Position numbers and translations under genes: made by a program
NCBI GenBank assembly: GCA_001643675.2
Contig: LSRY02000029.1
Coordinates: 372,001-436,000 of the forward strand
Direction: 5' to 3'
DNA: 64,000 nt
Source of the DNA: Monocercomonoides exilis
Taxonomy: Eukaryota > Preaxostyla > Oxymonadida > Polymastigidae
The notes under the pieces: model-generated
Told to the model about the DNA's origin: nothing
The model's database searches: none
The model's input: only the letters and a program-made list of their open reading frames with translations
Shown: piece after piece, positions 21,601-33,193 of the stretch
Numbering within the stretch: the stretch's first letter is position 1
How the letters are laid out: every line of letters begins with the position of its first letter

Positions 21601-24600
21601 AAGAGGAAGAGTTGACAGAATGTCCTACTCCTTTCTCGCTGTATGCGCCATAGCCATGCATCCGCTCTGCCCGCCGCTCGTCGTCTTCGAAGGGACTGCG
21701 GCCTTCTGATGCAATCTGATAGAGAAGAAGAAGGAGAAGAAGAGGAAGAAGAATTGAAAAAAAAATTTAAAATGAGTAAATAAATCGAATAAAAATAGAA
21801 ATAATTGTTTGTTTTATTCATAAATAAAGATAAAATTAAGCAAAAAAAATAAAAAGAAGAAGAAAAATACCTCAAATGAAAACGGGACGTGTGGAAAAGC
21901 TCCGCATTCAATCAAAGAGAGGCAGAAATAGGAATAGCCGAGGAAAGAGGCGATGTGAAATGGAAGCGGATGGAGTTCATTGAGAATGCGAGAAAGCGAA
22001 GGAACAGCAGAAAATGTGGATGAAGTGAAGAGGGGTGAAGGAGAAAGAGAAGAAGAAGAAGAGGAGGAGGAGGAGGAAGAAGAGGAAGTAGTTGGTGTTG
22101 TTATATCACTTGTCTGTGTAACATTAGAAGTTTGTTCAATATCACCTCCATCAACAACTGCAAATCCATTCAATTCATTTTCTTTCTCTTTCTCTTCTTC
22201 ACCAAGTCCTTTGTTCTCCTCCTTCTCCCCTTCTTTCATTTCTTCTTCTTCTTCCTCTTCTTCTTCTCTTTGCCTTCCAATCACTGCCTCTACCACTGTC
22301 TTCAAGCCTTCATCATCACTGCACAGAGCCAAAAGATGAATGACTGACAATTCCACACAAAAGAGAGGGGGAAGTGGAGGAAGCCGAAGCTGCGGCTGGT
22401 CAAAGGGAGAAAGAGAGGCAGAGGAGGAAGAGAGTGAAGAAGAAGAAGAAGAGGAGGAGGAAGGAGAAAGAGAAGAAGAAGAAGATGATGATGATGAGGA
22501 GGAGGAGGAGGAAGACGAAGAAGAAAGCGAACCAGAAGAAGCGTTCAGATTGAGCGACGGGTTAAGCGATGTGGCAGTGGAAGTGATGAAGTGGTCAAAA
22601 AGCGAAGGGAGAAACGGGATTTCACTCAGAAGCGGATGGACAGAATAGAAATTCCCCTCAAATGCTTCTGCATTCACTGGCCAGATGTCCTTTGGAGGCA
22701 GGTTTTTGAACGGTTTTGTGCCGTCTGCGGATTCGAAGTCGAGTTTTGCTCTCTCATCTGCTTTGTCATCTGTAGTTCGGTGGTCTTTTGAGGGTGAAGA
22801 AGAAGAAGATGATGATGATGAAGCAGAAAAACCCGATCCTCTTTTCCCTTCTTCCTTTCTTCCCCTGATGATGCTTGGATGAATTTTCATGAACTGCGGA
22901 ATCAGCCACAAAAGCGGAGAAGGAACAGCCCACTCGCTCAGCTGCGACGTCCTCAGCGGATGATTGTGCAGGTTGTATGCTTCTCCTCCGGCCTTGTCGA
23001 ATTTCTCCGATTTCTCCGAGATTTCTTTGGAATCGCTTCTCGAGTCTGCTTTTGGCTGGTGCTTGAACTTGTGCAATGGATGCTCTTTTCCTTCAGTTGC
23101 TGTCTGATTATTTTGACATTCGTTTTTCCCTGATTCACCATCACTTGAAGCATCTCCTTTATCTCCGCTTCTAACAGAACCCATTTTATTCTCATTTTTC
23201 TCCTTCCTCTTCTCATCTCCTTCATCCACAAAGAACGCATCATACGTCATGTCGCAGTTAGTCTCGTCAATTCCCCTCAAAATCTGCTCGCCATCCGTCT
23301 GCAGCGCTCTTATCCAGTCCAAATACGTGCCATCAGAGTTCCCTTCGAATAAAGGATTGAAGTGGAAACCCCGAATCGTTGCTTTGAGGGAGGTGCTGCC
23401 GCTGATGTTGCTTCCTGAAGCAGAAACAGATGAAGAAGAGGAAGAAGAGGAAGATGAAATTACAAATGGAAGAGGAGAAGTGAGTCGAAGAGAGGCACCG
23501 CATCGGATGATGTCAGCAGCCACGTCAAATTGCCTGGTGAGGAGAGCGAGTGTCAATGGAGAAGGAATAGGAGCAATAGAAGAAGAAGAAGAAGAAGAAC
23601 CAGAAATAGAAGAAGAATTTGCTGTTAAGCCATTTTCTGCCTGTATTCTCAGCACCCCCACTGAAACGGAGCCATCTGGTCTTATTTCTCTGCCTATGCC
23701 ATCGGGGTCTGCCCCACTGCTCAGCAAGAGACGAGACACGTCTGCTGCTTTGAAGGACACACTCAGATGGAGAGGACTGCAGCCGTCGGCGTCGCGCTGA
23801 CTGAGACGGCTGCCGTGCTGGAGGAGGAAAGAGGCAGCGTCGGCAGAAGATTCAAAGAGATTGGAAGAGGAAGAAGAGGAAGAAGAAGAAGAAGATGTTA
23901 ATGAAGAAGAAGATGATGATGAAATAGAAGAACGGGAAGACAATGATGTGCTGAGTGAGGCAGCTGTCTGAAGGCCGAGCGATGCAAAGTCCAGAGGCTC
24001 CTCGTCCGCCATGCCTGGTCTGTTGAAGGAAAGTCCACAAAATGGAGCAAACATAACAGAAATAATACGTTCAAAAAGAATGTCAAAAATCAATTGAATA
24101 AAAAAATAAATAAATAAATTAATAAAGTTTCATAAATACAATTAAAAAAATAAAAAGAAGAAGAAGAAGAATTTCTTAAGTGAGATGATCTTTGACGGCT
24201 AAGTCGTTGCATACTCAGCTGCACGGAGAGCTTCTGCACTGGGCGCTGTTGGTATAAGAGAAGACAGGCTGTCCAAACCAACACAGACATAATGCAAAGG
24301 CAGCCTATTTGAAATAAAAAATTTGCACAAAATGAGCAATTTTAATGTAGTTAGAGAAAAACATTCCGTATCGTTTAAAAAAAAAGAAGAAATGAACTTT
24401 TTTATTGTTCAAATAAAACAAATAAACCTTCCTTGGTTGTCTGGAATGTTGACCAATTTTTGGTTCAATGAGATGATAAGGTTGCACATTTCTTTTCTTT
24501 TATGTGCTGGACCTGCAAGAGCATGATGAAGGCATGTCCAACCTCTCCTTCCATCTTTTCGTGTGATATCTGCCTTTAATCTCACCAAACACTTCAGTTC

Positions 24601-25161
24601 TTCAGCAAGACCATATCTAGCAGCTATGTGAATTGGCTGTATCATAGATGAATTTCAAACTTTCAAAAATGTCATAAAAAAAGTAACAAACAGATTCTCC
24701 TTCATCATCTGGTTCATCTAAAGAACATCCATAACGAGAGCAAATCTCCAATCCCTGTAAATAAAAGTTAAAATTAACATCATAAAACATAATAATATCA
24801 TGCAACCTTAAGTACATCAGAATTAGCTGAACCAGAAGCTAAAAAATAATCTGCATTCAAAGTTAATCTCAAAATGCAATGGGCAATTGTTTCTCCGTCA
24901 GACACTGATAAAATAACATATGATAAAAACGAATGAATGATTGCACAAAAGCATTTACCGCAAACTTGTCTTCACGGTCATGTCTGCACCAAGTTCTCCA
25001 AGAGTCTCAAGCAAATCAAAGCGCATTGCTTCGACACATTCATGAACAAGACACCATCCAAGGTCATCTTGTTGATTAATTTCTTCAATATTTTTTTCTA
25101 TTATTTCTCGAAATGCTTCTAAACTTCCATCAACAATAATTTTTCTCACAGCAGCGCGCAT
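18607..25161 (-). CDS. giant ankyrin-repeat protein with C-terminal FYVE-like zinc finger
   Basis: Exons (minus): 25161-24966, 24904-24807, 24754-24692, 24636-24428, 24304-24215, 24019-21871, 21715-19204, 18998-18607, giving 1,902 residues. At least twelve ankyrin-like units are visible, for example ESPIHIAARYG, WTCLHHALAG, CSPLHLSVSF, GFLPLHLASSQGHVDVV, ATPLLLACRF, NTVLHEACRSG, IPLHLAVS and WTPLHCACA. Between them lie long poly-Ser and Glu-rich inserts. The last exon has eight or more cysteines in a FYVE-like order: CSFC, RRICRVCQRAIC, CSAK and CTLC. The two His of the FYVE RHHCR motif are absent, so PI3P binding is uncertain. Architecture recalls rabankyrin-5 (endosomal), without a visible BTB domain. 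A stop lies 15 nt past the exon 5 donor, so a two-gene model split at 24020-24214 remains possible. Confidence 0.75.
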
Positions 25162-25380
25162 TTCTGAATTATTGAATCAACAAGGTTATTGATAAAATTG
25201 TAGCTATTATAAATCAAATTCAATTTGCGAACAATTCCCAAAAGAATGAGAGAGAACGTTTCTCTCTCCAAAAGAATTTATTATACTTTTAACTACTATA
25301 ATGGTGAAAGATCATTATTTGAGTTTTGTTATTCTTTATTTGAAGAGAAATTTTGAAAATCTTTTTACTAGAAAATTAGA

Positions 25381-25608
25381 ATGCTCGCAATCTTATATAT
25401 TTTTGCATCATTAGCGTTGTGCGAAGAAGTTCCAGAAGAGGAAGAAATTCCAGTTGGAGAAGACCTCTCCGTAATTGTGCAAAAAGCAAGAATCCAACAT
25501 CGTCAAAGCAATGCAGAAGGACCAATGAAGATTCAACTTGAGAGAAAGTTTTATACCGCTCCAGAAATCGTTTTTGAGAATGAAGCGGCAATTATCCAAG
25601 GAGCATAA
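25381..25608 (+). CDS. small putative secreted acidic protein
   Basis: Single-exon frame of 75 codons. The first 14 residues form a hydrophobic signal-like segment (MLAILYIFASLALC) directly followed by a Glu-rich stretch (EEVPEEEEIPVGED), then a mixed polar remainder. It is 219 bases from the start of the ankyrin/FYVE gene, head-to-head. Codon choice resembles neighbouring real genes, but with no homologue I can name the call remains tentative. Confidence 0.5.
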   Translation: MLAILYIFASLALCEEVPEEEEIPVGEDLSVIVQKARIQHRQSNAEGPMKIQLERKFYTAPEIVFENEAAIIQGA

Positions 25609-25927
25609 AATAATTTTGGATAATGTTAATATGGCTTTTATGCCTTTAGAGCAAAGTTATATTCTTTTTATTAAACTTGTATTTGCTATTGATACATGAA
25701 TTTGCTTTTTTTATTTTCATTTATTATTTTCTTAATTGTTATATTTTTTTCATTTGAATCTAATCTCTTTTCAAGCCTTTTTTAGAGCATAGCAAATTTA
25801 TTTTTAAATTTTTATTGGAAGATATTCATTTTTGAGAAAATAATGAAAAAGTTTAAATGGATACATACTTATTTTTTATCAAAGAAAGATGTAAAATAGA
25901 TAAAAAAATAATAACTTAAATAACAAT

Positions 25928-27176
25928 CTATTTCTTTTCTTCAGCAGCCTTTGCCTTCATTTTTTGCCTGTAAAGATACAGTGATTCAATACCTTTTGCT
26001 AAAACTTTTATATCACTTTGTAAAACTGGTTGTGTTCGTGTCTCAGGTGTTGTGATGATTGGAACAAGTTTTTGTTCAAAATAATCAGCGTTGTATACAA
26101 CTGAGGGAGAAGAAGGTGTGGCAGAAGAAGTTGCATCATCTCCATCAGGAGGAAGAAGTGCGACAAGTTCATCCTTTACAAAAAATTGATTTATTAAATA
26201 TGAAAAGTGAAAAATAATCACACCAGTTTCTTATGAACTTCACCTGGCATCCAGTCTTCATAATCAACAACCCCAAAATGAGTCAAATATATCAGCTGAG
26301 GATGCAGAACTCCAACACGATCGGCTGCTTTATGCCATGAATCTGGATCAAATTGCGGAGGAGACGTATATAAGAGAATATGCTTAAAGGAGCACAAGAA
26401 CAGTTTAATGTGAAAAAAAAATTGTTCAGCGAAAGGAATGGAAATGGCAAACTTTTGATTTTCTTCCTCCATCTCGAAAGAATGGATATTCTGCAAAAAA
26501 GTTATCACCACAGAACAATCCTCGGCACAACTTTTCTGATTTGCTATCTTCTTCATTTGAAGGCGTCCACAACGTGATAAAAACATGATGAGGAGCGTGC
26601 CCCATAGTTTGCTCGACTCGAAGTTCGCAACCCTCGCCTAACGTGAAAGTTTCTGGTGTTGCAGTGATGCTATGAATCTTTTCATTGGGAACGGGCTCAA
26701 CAATTCCATAATTCTTATTAAAAAATTCTTCTCCATAAACAGCTTTTGCACCTGCAACAAGTGCAGTTGGATCTGCCATGTGGCGAGCCCCTCTTTGGTG
26801 ACAAACAAAAGTTGCATTTGGAAGAAGTTTCATCAGACTTCCAGAACATCCTGCATGATCAAGATGAATGTGCGTAACCATCAGATACTGCACGTCTTCT
26901 GGCTTTAGTTCTGCAGTCTTCAAACCATCCATAATGTATTTCAGACCGCAACTTACGCTATCTTCAATGATTGCAGCCTTTCCAGTTTGCTTTGATATCT
27001 GTATGTTTTTATTTTGGTAATTAATTTCAAAATGAATTACACAAACTAAAAAAAGAACAAGGATTAAATGAATTTTGAATGCACACCAAAATATAAGAGC
27101 CAACTGCTTCGGGTCCAAACAATTGAGTATCTATCAAATATAAACGATGATAAGCGCTTTCGTCAACCAAAGACAT
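25928..27176 (-). CDS. metallo-beta-lactamase-fold hydrolase
   Basis: Exons (minus): 27176-27087, 26998-26453, 26382-26224, 26173-25928, giving 346 residues plus TAG. The zinc motif is complete: HIHLDH at about residues 73-78, then GHAPHH, then CGDNFF, and THFG in the third exon. The combination with SPPQFDPDSW and a helical C-terminal extension resembles prokaryotic-type MBL-fold hydrolases of unknown substrate rather than glyoxalase II or CPSF73. It probably hydrolyses an ester or thioester, but no substrate can be read from sequence. The C-terminal 80 residues are polar and end in a Lys/Glu-rich helix. Head-to-head with the next gene, 344 bases apart. Confidence 0.8.
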
Positions 27177-27520
27177 GCTGTCGTTCGTAAATTTTCAGAA
27201 TGAAAAGATCAAAACAAATTTCATATTGGCATTGATCAAAATACATTGTTGATTTTTGCAATGGAACTATCTTATGGAGAAGTGGGAAAGGGTTTGTTGT
27301 AGAATTCATATCTTGCATGCAATGAATTTTTGATGAATTTTGAAAATTGTATTTGCCAGAATTCAAACAAATATTATCACTGATTTTAACATATAACAAT
27401 GATTATGCCATGAAAACTGCAAAAGACATGGCACCAATATTTGATGTTTGATTAGAATTGAATACCAGATATAATATTAACTGTTACGGTTCTTTCTTTC
27501 TTTTTTTTTTTTAAAAAAAA

Positions 27521-28670
27521 ATGGCGAGTAGCGTCATGTTGGGAAAACTGTACCAAAGGTTAAAACAATTTCAAATCAAATTAGAAAAATTGATGAAAAT
27601 GAAGATTACACATCACCAATCGTCATGTCAGCAATTCCTGTTGTTCAACAAAATGGTTTCTCTTTTTTTTCTGTGTTTGTTGTTTCATTGTATTAATAGT
27701 CAATGCAATCGGAAAGGAAATTGATGCATTTTTAAAGTCAAGAACAAGTACTTTGGTTTGACTGAAATGTTAGATTATTTCGAGTTTTTTTATTTATGTA
27801 ATATATTTTGAACTTTTAGAACAACCAGCTTCAACAGCTTGAAAAAGAGAAAAGGGAGGTATAATTATTCAATTTGCTTCTTTCCTCTTTCCTCTATTAT
27901 ATTTTTTTAATATTTGTTTTATTGCAAACATGCTCTTAATACAGTTTGATCAATCAATTGATCTTCAAGAAAGTCTAGAGACTGAAATTCACAAAGCAGA
28001 ATCACAAAAGTTATTGCTACAGCTCCGCCAAATGCATGCGTTACATCAACAATCTTCACTCGCACCAATGAATGTGATGCAACCATTGGCATCGCCTATT
28101 TCTCCGCTATCTCAAGCATCAAATTCAGCGAAAGGATCATCCATATCATCAAAAATAGGAGATAAGCATTCTCCTAAGAAAACAACTGAAAAACCAAAAA
28201 GTCAAATTCAAATGGGGAAAAAAGAAAAAGCTTCTCAATTAGTACACGGAAAAGCGAAAAAAGAAAATAGCACAGCTGCTGTGGAAGAATTTCATGGCCA
28301 ATTTGGAGAGGAGGAGAAAGAAGAAGAGGAGGAAGATGATATGGATGCTGCGATGTCTCCAGTGTTTGAATTTTCTCATCCAGAAGAAGAAGAGCTTGAA
28401 GTAGAGGAAGTAGAGGAAGACGCACATCAAGAAGATGAAGATGGTCAAGTAGAAGAGGCAGAAAATGAAGAAGTGAAAGAGAAAGAAGTGGAAGAAGAGA
28501 AAAAGACAATACAAGAAATAACACCTTCCACAGCAAGTGATGATACAACTTCTGGTGTTTCTTCTGGAAAAGGCGCAGATGAGACTCAAGCAGTTGCTGA
28601 AGTTGTTGAAACAAAACATTCCAAACTAGAAATTATTGAGGGAGAAGAAAAAGAAGAACCGGAAGAGTGA
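27521..28670 (+). CDS. acidic coiled-coil protein of unknown function
   Basis: Exons: 27521-27558, 27585-27655, 27700-27755, 27820-27858, 27945-28670, giving 309 residues plus TGA. After a short N-terminus (MASSVMLGKLYQR) a coiled coil runs from about residue 35 to 100 (AIGKEIDAFLKSR, NNQLQQLEKEKRE, LQESLETEIHKAESQK). The second half is Ser/Lys-rich and then extremely Glu-rich (about 28305-28510). I do not recognise the family. The first intron would be only 26 nt, accepted because it joins a strong start context to the only sensible frame; the alternative is initiation at the in-frame ATG near 27625. The upper exons are small, as in coiled-coil genes elsewhere in the window. Confidence 0.65.
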
Positions 28671-29220
28671 ATTTTTTTTTTTGAATTTTTATTTTCTTGT
28701 TTTATAAATCGATTATTTCGAAAAATCGGGGAAAAAAATAAAGTTGAGCCTACATTTCAATCATGCATTTTGAAAAGTTATTTTTAATATCAAATAGACT
28801 TCGCATGAATATCTGACTGTTTTTTAAAGAAATCAAACACAAATTTTAATGCGGAAGAATGAGAGGAAATTATTTTGAAATTGAAGAATAAATAAATTGA
28901 ACAACGCTTTTGACTCTTCTTCTCTTATCGTTTCAACCATTTTATCATTCAATAACTTGAAGGGTTATTTATAAACTCTGTTTTTTCTCTTCATAACCAC
29001 TACGTAATTTTTTTTCTCTCTCTCCAAACTCGTCTTGCAATTTGAATGCAAAAAAGATTTCAGGTTGAAAAAAGTCAAGATTTATAAATCACAATATCTT
29101 TTCTCCTCCCTCAATATTCGAAATGGAATCAAGTAATTAGAAAAAATGCAAGATTATCATTTGATTTCCGCTTCTTTTCAGTCAATCTCTTCCTCATTTA
29201 AAAGATTTCATAAATCACAA
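28671..29220. other. AT-rich gap without recognisable genes
   Basis: Nothing that I can support beyond the 3' end of the coiled-coil gene and short T- and A-runs. Confidence 0.5.
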
Positions 29221-29271
29221 ATTTGATGATTCCATCTTCTTCAGCTGCACCTTAAATTGCACCCATCAAAA

Positions 29272-29712
29272 ATGGTTCTTTCCCTCAATTTTCTGCTGCT
29301 TTTTCTTCAAAAAATAACTGCATTTGAATATCTTGGCTGACAGCTTATGAACCGATCCTCCAAAAATTATTCTTCCAAATCCGCTTGAAAATTTGTTCCA
29401 ACATAAAGGCAATTCATCCATTCTATCAATATTCCTTCAATTTTTGCTCGCTGAGAACGAACGAGAAGACGAAGGAAATGAATTAATAATGTGGAAGAAA
29501 TTCGATGAAATAACAGTTGAAAATCCTTACTTTCCCTTTTCCACTTTATACTTCTATATCTCCGTATTCAACGAAGTACTAAGTTCTTTTGAAGCATTTG
29601 GAAGTCATGTGGATTCTTTATCTTAATGAAGATGTAGAAGAGGAACTTCTGACTGAATTTCTTATTCTTTCCATAAAGTGGAAAATTACTGCGATGGAAG
29701 AATTTGAAAGAT
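29272..29712 (+). pseudogene. possible small secreted-protein gene with broken frame
   Basis: An ATG at 29272 opens a signal-peptide-like frame (MVLSLNFLLLFLQKITAF) that ends after 22 codons. A different frame then stays open to 29626 with protein-like composition (PPKIILPNPLENLF, then FLQFLLAENEREDEG, then WKKFDEITVENPYFPF). A third piece (29598-29712) continues as LEVMWILYLNEDVEEELL and joins in frame if a 31-nt GT-AG segment (29567-29597) with a TACTAAG box is removed. No splice site connects the first two pieces, so this is either a decayed gene, a region with a sequence error, or chance. Confidence 0.3.
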
Positions 29713-29754
29713 GAAGAAAAAGAAGAAGACGAAAAACACGAAAAAGAAGAAGTC

Positions 29755-30660
29755 ATTTAATAAAGAGGAAGAGGAGGAGAAGGAGAAGAAGAAAGAGGAG
29801 AAGAGGAGGAGGAGGAGAAAATAAAAGAGAAGGAGAAAAAGATGAAAACATGGAAATTTCATCATCATCAGCATCATCATCAACTTCATCATTTTCTTCT
29901 TCTTCCTCTTCTTCTTCTTCTCTTTCTCTTCCCCTCTCTCTCCACTCCCTCATCCCATTTCGCAGTTTTCTCTCTGTCTCTTTGTTTCTCATTTATCATT
30001 CACAGATGACTGTTGTTGATAGAGCAAAAGAGCTGATCATTGCTGTGATACAGGCACAGTACAGGAGAGAGAGGAGAAAAGAGAGAAAGGAGGAGGCAGC
30101 TGAGATGTGAGGTCAAGTGGAAGGTGGGGTGTTGGGAGAGAAGGATAAGGATAAATGAATGGAGAGTGTTTTGGTGAATTGGAAGAGGAAAAGAAGAAAA
30201 GAAAGAAGAAGAAATTGAAGTGATGGAAGAAGGAGAAAAAACGGAAGAAGAAGCAGAAGAAAGAGGAAGGATGAGGAGGAGGAGGAGGAGAAGAAGAAGA
30301 AGAAAAAAAAGAAAGAGAAAAAAGAAAAAGGAGGAGGAAGAGGAGAAGAAGAAGAAGAAGAAGAAGAAGAAGAAGAAGGAGAAAAAAGGAGAAGAAGAAA
30401 AAGAAAAAGAAGAAGAAGAAGAATAAGAATAAGAAGAAGAAGAAGGAGAAAAAAGGAGAAGAAGAAGGAGGAGAAGTAGAAAAAGGATTAGAAGAAAAAA
30501 TAAAAAAAGAATAAGTAATTGAAAGAAGAAGATAAAGAAAATAACAAAAAAAAGCAAATAAAAAAATAAAAAGAGAAAAAAAAAAATAGAAATAAAAATA
30601 AGAAAAATAGAAAAAAAATAGGAGAAATAAATGAAAAAGATGGAAATAATGGAAAAGAAG
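29755..30660. repeat. purine-rich low-complexity region with a candidate terminal exon
   Basis: The plus strand is dominated by GAA, GGA and AAG repeats (29755-29850 and 30160-30660), broken by a pyrimidine-rich stretch (29880-30000). That stretch ends in a good AG acceptor at 30004-30005, followed by a short open frame (MTVVDRAKELIIAVIQ, ending with TGA at 30107-30109) that might be the last exon of an unplaced gene. The right part grades into the purine tract that precedes the first 5S gene. Confidence 0.5.
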
Positions 30661-30677
30661 AAAAAGAAAAAAGAAAA

Positions 30678-30792
30678 ACTACAGCACTGGGTTTTTCCAG
30701 GCGGTCACCCATCCAAGTACTAACCCAGCGTTGGCCGCTTAACTTCGGAGGTCTGAAGGGATCCGGTGCGTATGACCAACTATGGCCGTAGC
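30678..30792 (-). rRNA. 5S rRNA copy 1
   Basis: Recognised from the eukaryotic 5S core: CCTCCGAAGTTAAGC (box A region) and TTAGTACTTGGATGGGTGAC followed by CGCCTGG (box C region), with 5' GCTAC pairing to the 3' GTAGC end. This copy alone ends GTAGT, which still allows a G-U pair. The next gene is 1,244 bases on. Confidence 0.95.
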
Positions 30793-30817
30793 TCGCACAT
30801 CCTTCCTCAAACTTCCC

Positions 30818-30824
30818 TTTTATA
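30818..30824 (-). promoter_or_regulatory. TATA-like box of 5S copy 1 (same offset in all copies)
   Basis: TATAAAA on the minus strand, 26-32 bases upstream of the inferred 5S 5' end, within ATTATAAAAGGG. It is present at the same distance in every unit. Upstream TATA boxes help drive 5S transcription in some fungi and plants; a role here is inferred from position and conservation. Confidence 0.55.
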
Positions 30825-31233
30825 ATCTTCCCCATCTATCCTTCTTTTTCTTTTCTTTTCTTTTTTTCTTCCAATTCTTTTCCCATCATCAAAATAACTT
30901 TCCCAATCGTATTCTTCTTCTTCTTTTCTTCTTTCCCTTATTCCTCTATTCTCTCACCCTCTCTCACTTTCAAAATACATTCACTTGTTTTATCATTCAT
31001 TCATTCACTCACTCACTCACTCACTCACTCACTCACTCACTCACTCACTCACTCACTCACTCACTCACTCACTCACTCACTCTTTTGCTCTATTATTTAT
31101 TTTCTTGTTCAACCAATAATTCACCTTTTCTTTCAACCATTTAATTACACAATCATTCAATCCTTAATGAACAGTTTTCTCTTTTTCCTTCTCTAACTCT
31201 TTTTCTTTTTCACTTCCACTTCCACTTCCACTT

Positions 31234-31264
<31 letters not shown>

Positions 31265-31287
31265 CACTTCCACTTCCACTTCCACTT

Positions 31288-31391
<104 letters not shown>

Positions 31392-31921
31392 GAAATCGCT
31401 TCGCATCATTGTAATTTCCATTCTATTCCATTTGATTGTGTGTTGGATGATTTCTTATTTTCTTTTTTTATTCATTCATTCAATTAATCATTTCTTCATC
31501 ACTTTATTCATCTATCCATTTGCACTCTCTTTTCTCTTTTCCCCTCATTTTCTTTTTCTCTCTTTTTGTATTCTTAACATGTTGTTTTGATTCATCTTGT
31601 ATATTTCTCATTAAGAAATTGATTTGAGATGGGTAATAGAAGGGAAGGTGGGGAATGATAATTAAAGAAAATATTATCTTATAATGAATGCACGATAGAA
31701 ATCGAAGAGAAAGCGGAAAAGTGAAAAGGAGAATTAAAAAGAGGAGATGAATGAATAAGTGAAGAGAAGAGAAGAGAAGGTGTGAAAAGAAAATAGAAGA
31801 GGTTAAATGAATGAAAAGAAGATAAAGAAGTAGATAAAAGAATAAAGAGAGAAAAAGAAATAAAAATAAAGATAAGAAAAAGAAAAAAGAGAGAAAATAA
31901 TGAAAAAGATGAAAAAGAAAA

Positions 31922-32036
31922 GCTACAGCACTGGGTTTTTCCAGGCGGTCACCCATCCAAGTACTAACCCAGCGTTGGCCGCTTAACTTCGGAGGTCTGA
32001 AGGGATCCGGTGCGTATGACCAACTATGGCCGTAGC
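31922..32036 (-). rRNA. 5S rRNA copy 2
   Basis: Same 115-nt sequence with the regular GTAGC 3' end followed by TTTTC, a likely Pol III terminator. Spacing to copy 3 is 1,272 bases, the longest unit, owing to the longest CACT tract. Confidence 0.95.
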
Positions 32037-32505
32037 TCGCACATCCTTCCTCAAACTTCCCTTTTATAATCTTCCCCATCTATCCTTCTTTTTCTTTTCT
32101 TTTCTTTTTTTCTTCCAATTCTTTTCCCATCATCAAAATAACTTTCCCAATCGTATTCTTCTTCTTCTTTTCTTCTTTCCCTTATTCCTCTATTCTCTCA
32201 CCCTCTCTCACTTTCAAAATACATTCACTTGTTTTATCATTCATTCATTCACTCACTCACTCACTCACTCACTCACTCACTCACTCACTCACTCACTCAC
32301 TCACTCACTCACTCACTCACTCACTCACTCACTCACTCACTCACTCACTCACTCTTTTGCTCTATTATTTATTTTCTTGTTCAACCAATAATTCACCTTT
32401 TCTTTCAACCATTTAATTACACAATCATTCAATCCTTAATGAACAGTTTTCTCTTTTTCCTTCTCTAACTCTTTTTCTTTTTCACTTCCACTTCCACTTC
32501 CACTT

Positions 32506-32536
<31 letters not shown>

Positions 32537-32559
32537 CACTTCCACTTCCACTTCCACTT

Positions 32560-32663
<104 letters not shown>

Positions 32664-33193
32664 GAAATCGCTTCGCATCATTGTAATTTCCATTCTATTC
32701 CATTTGATTGTGTGTTGGATGATTTCTTATTTTCTTTTTTTATTCATTCATTCAATTAATCATTTCTTCATCACTTTATTCATCTATCCATTTGCACTCT
32801 CTTTTCTCTTTTCCCCTCATTTTCTTTTTCTCTCTTTTTGTATTCTTAACATGTTGTTTTGATTCATCTTGTATATTTCTCATTAAGAAATTGATTTGAG
32901 ATGGGTAATAGAAGGGAAGGTGGGGAATGATAATTAAAGAAAATATTATCTTATAATGAATGCACGATAGAAATCGAAGAGAAAGCGGAAAAGTGAAAAG
33001 GAGAATTAAAAAGAGGAGATGAATGAATAAGTGAAGAGAAGAGAAGAGAAGGTGTGAAAAGAAAATAGAAGAGGTTAAATGAATGAAAAGAAGATAAAGA
33101 AGTAGATAAAAGAATAAAGAGAGAAAAAGAAATAAAAATAAAGATAAGAAAAAAGAAAAAGAGAGAAAATAATGAAAAAGATGAAAAAGAAAA

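Noticed and set aside
22340-22648. Plus-strand Glu-rich frame opposite ankyrin exon 6
   Set aside because: Complement of a poly-Ser tract; no independent coding signal.
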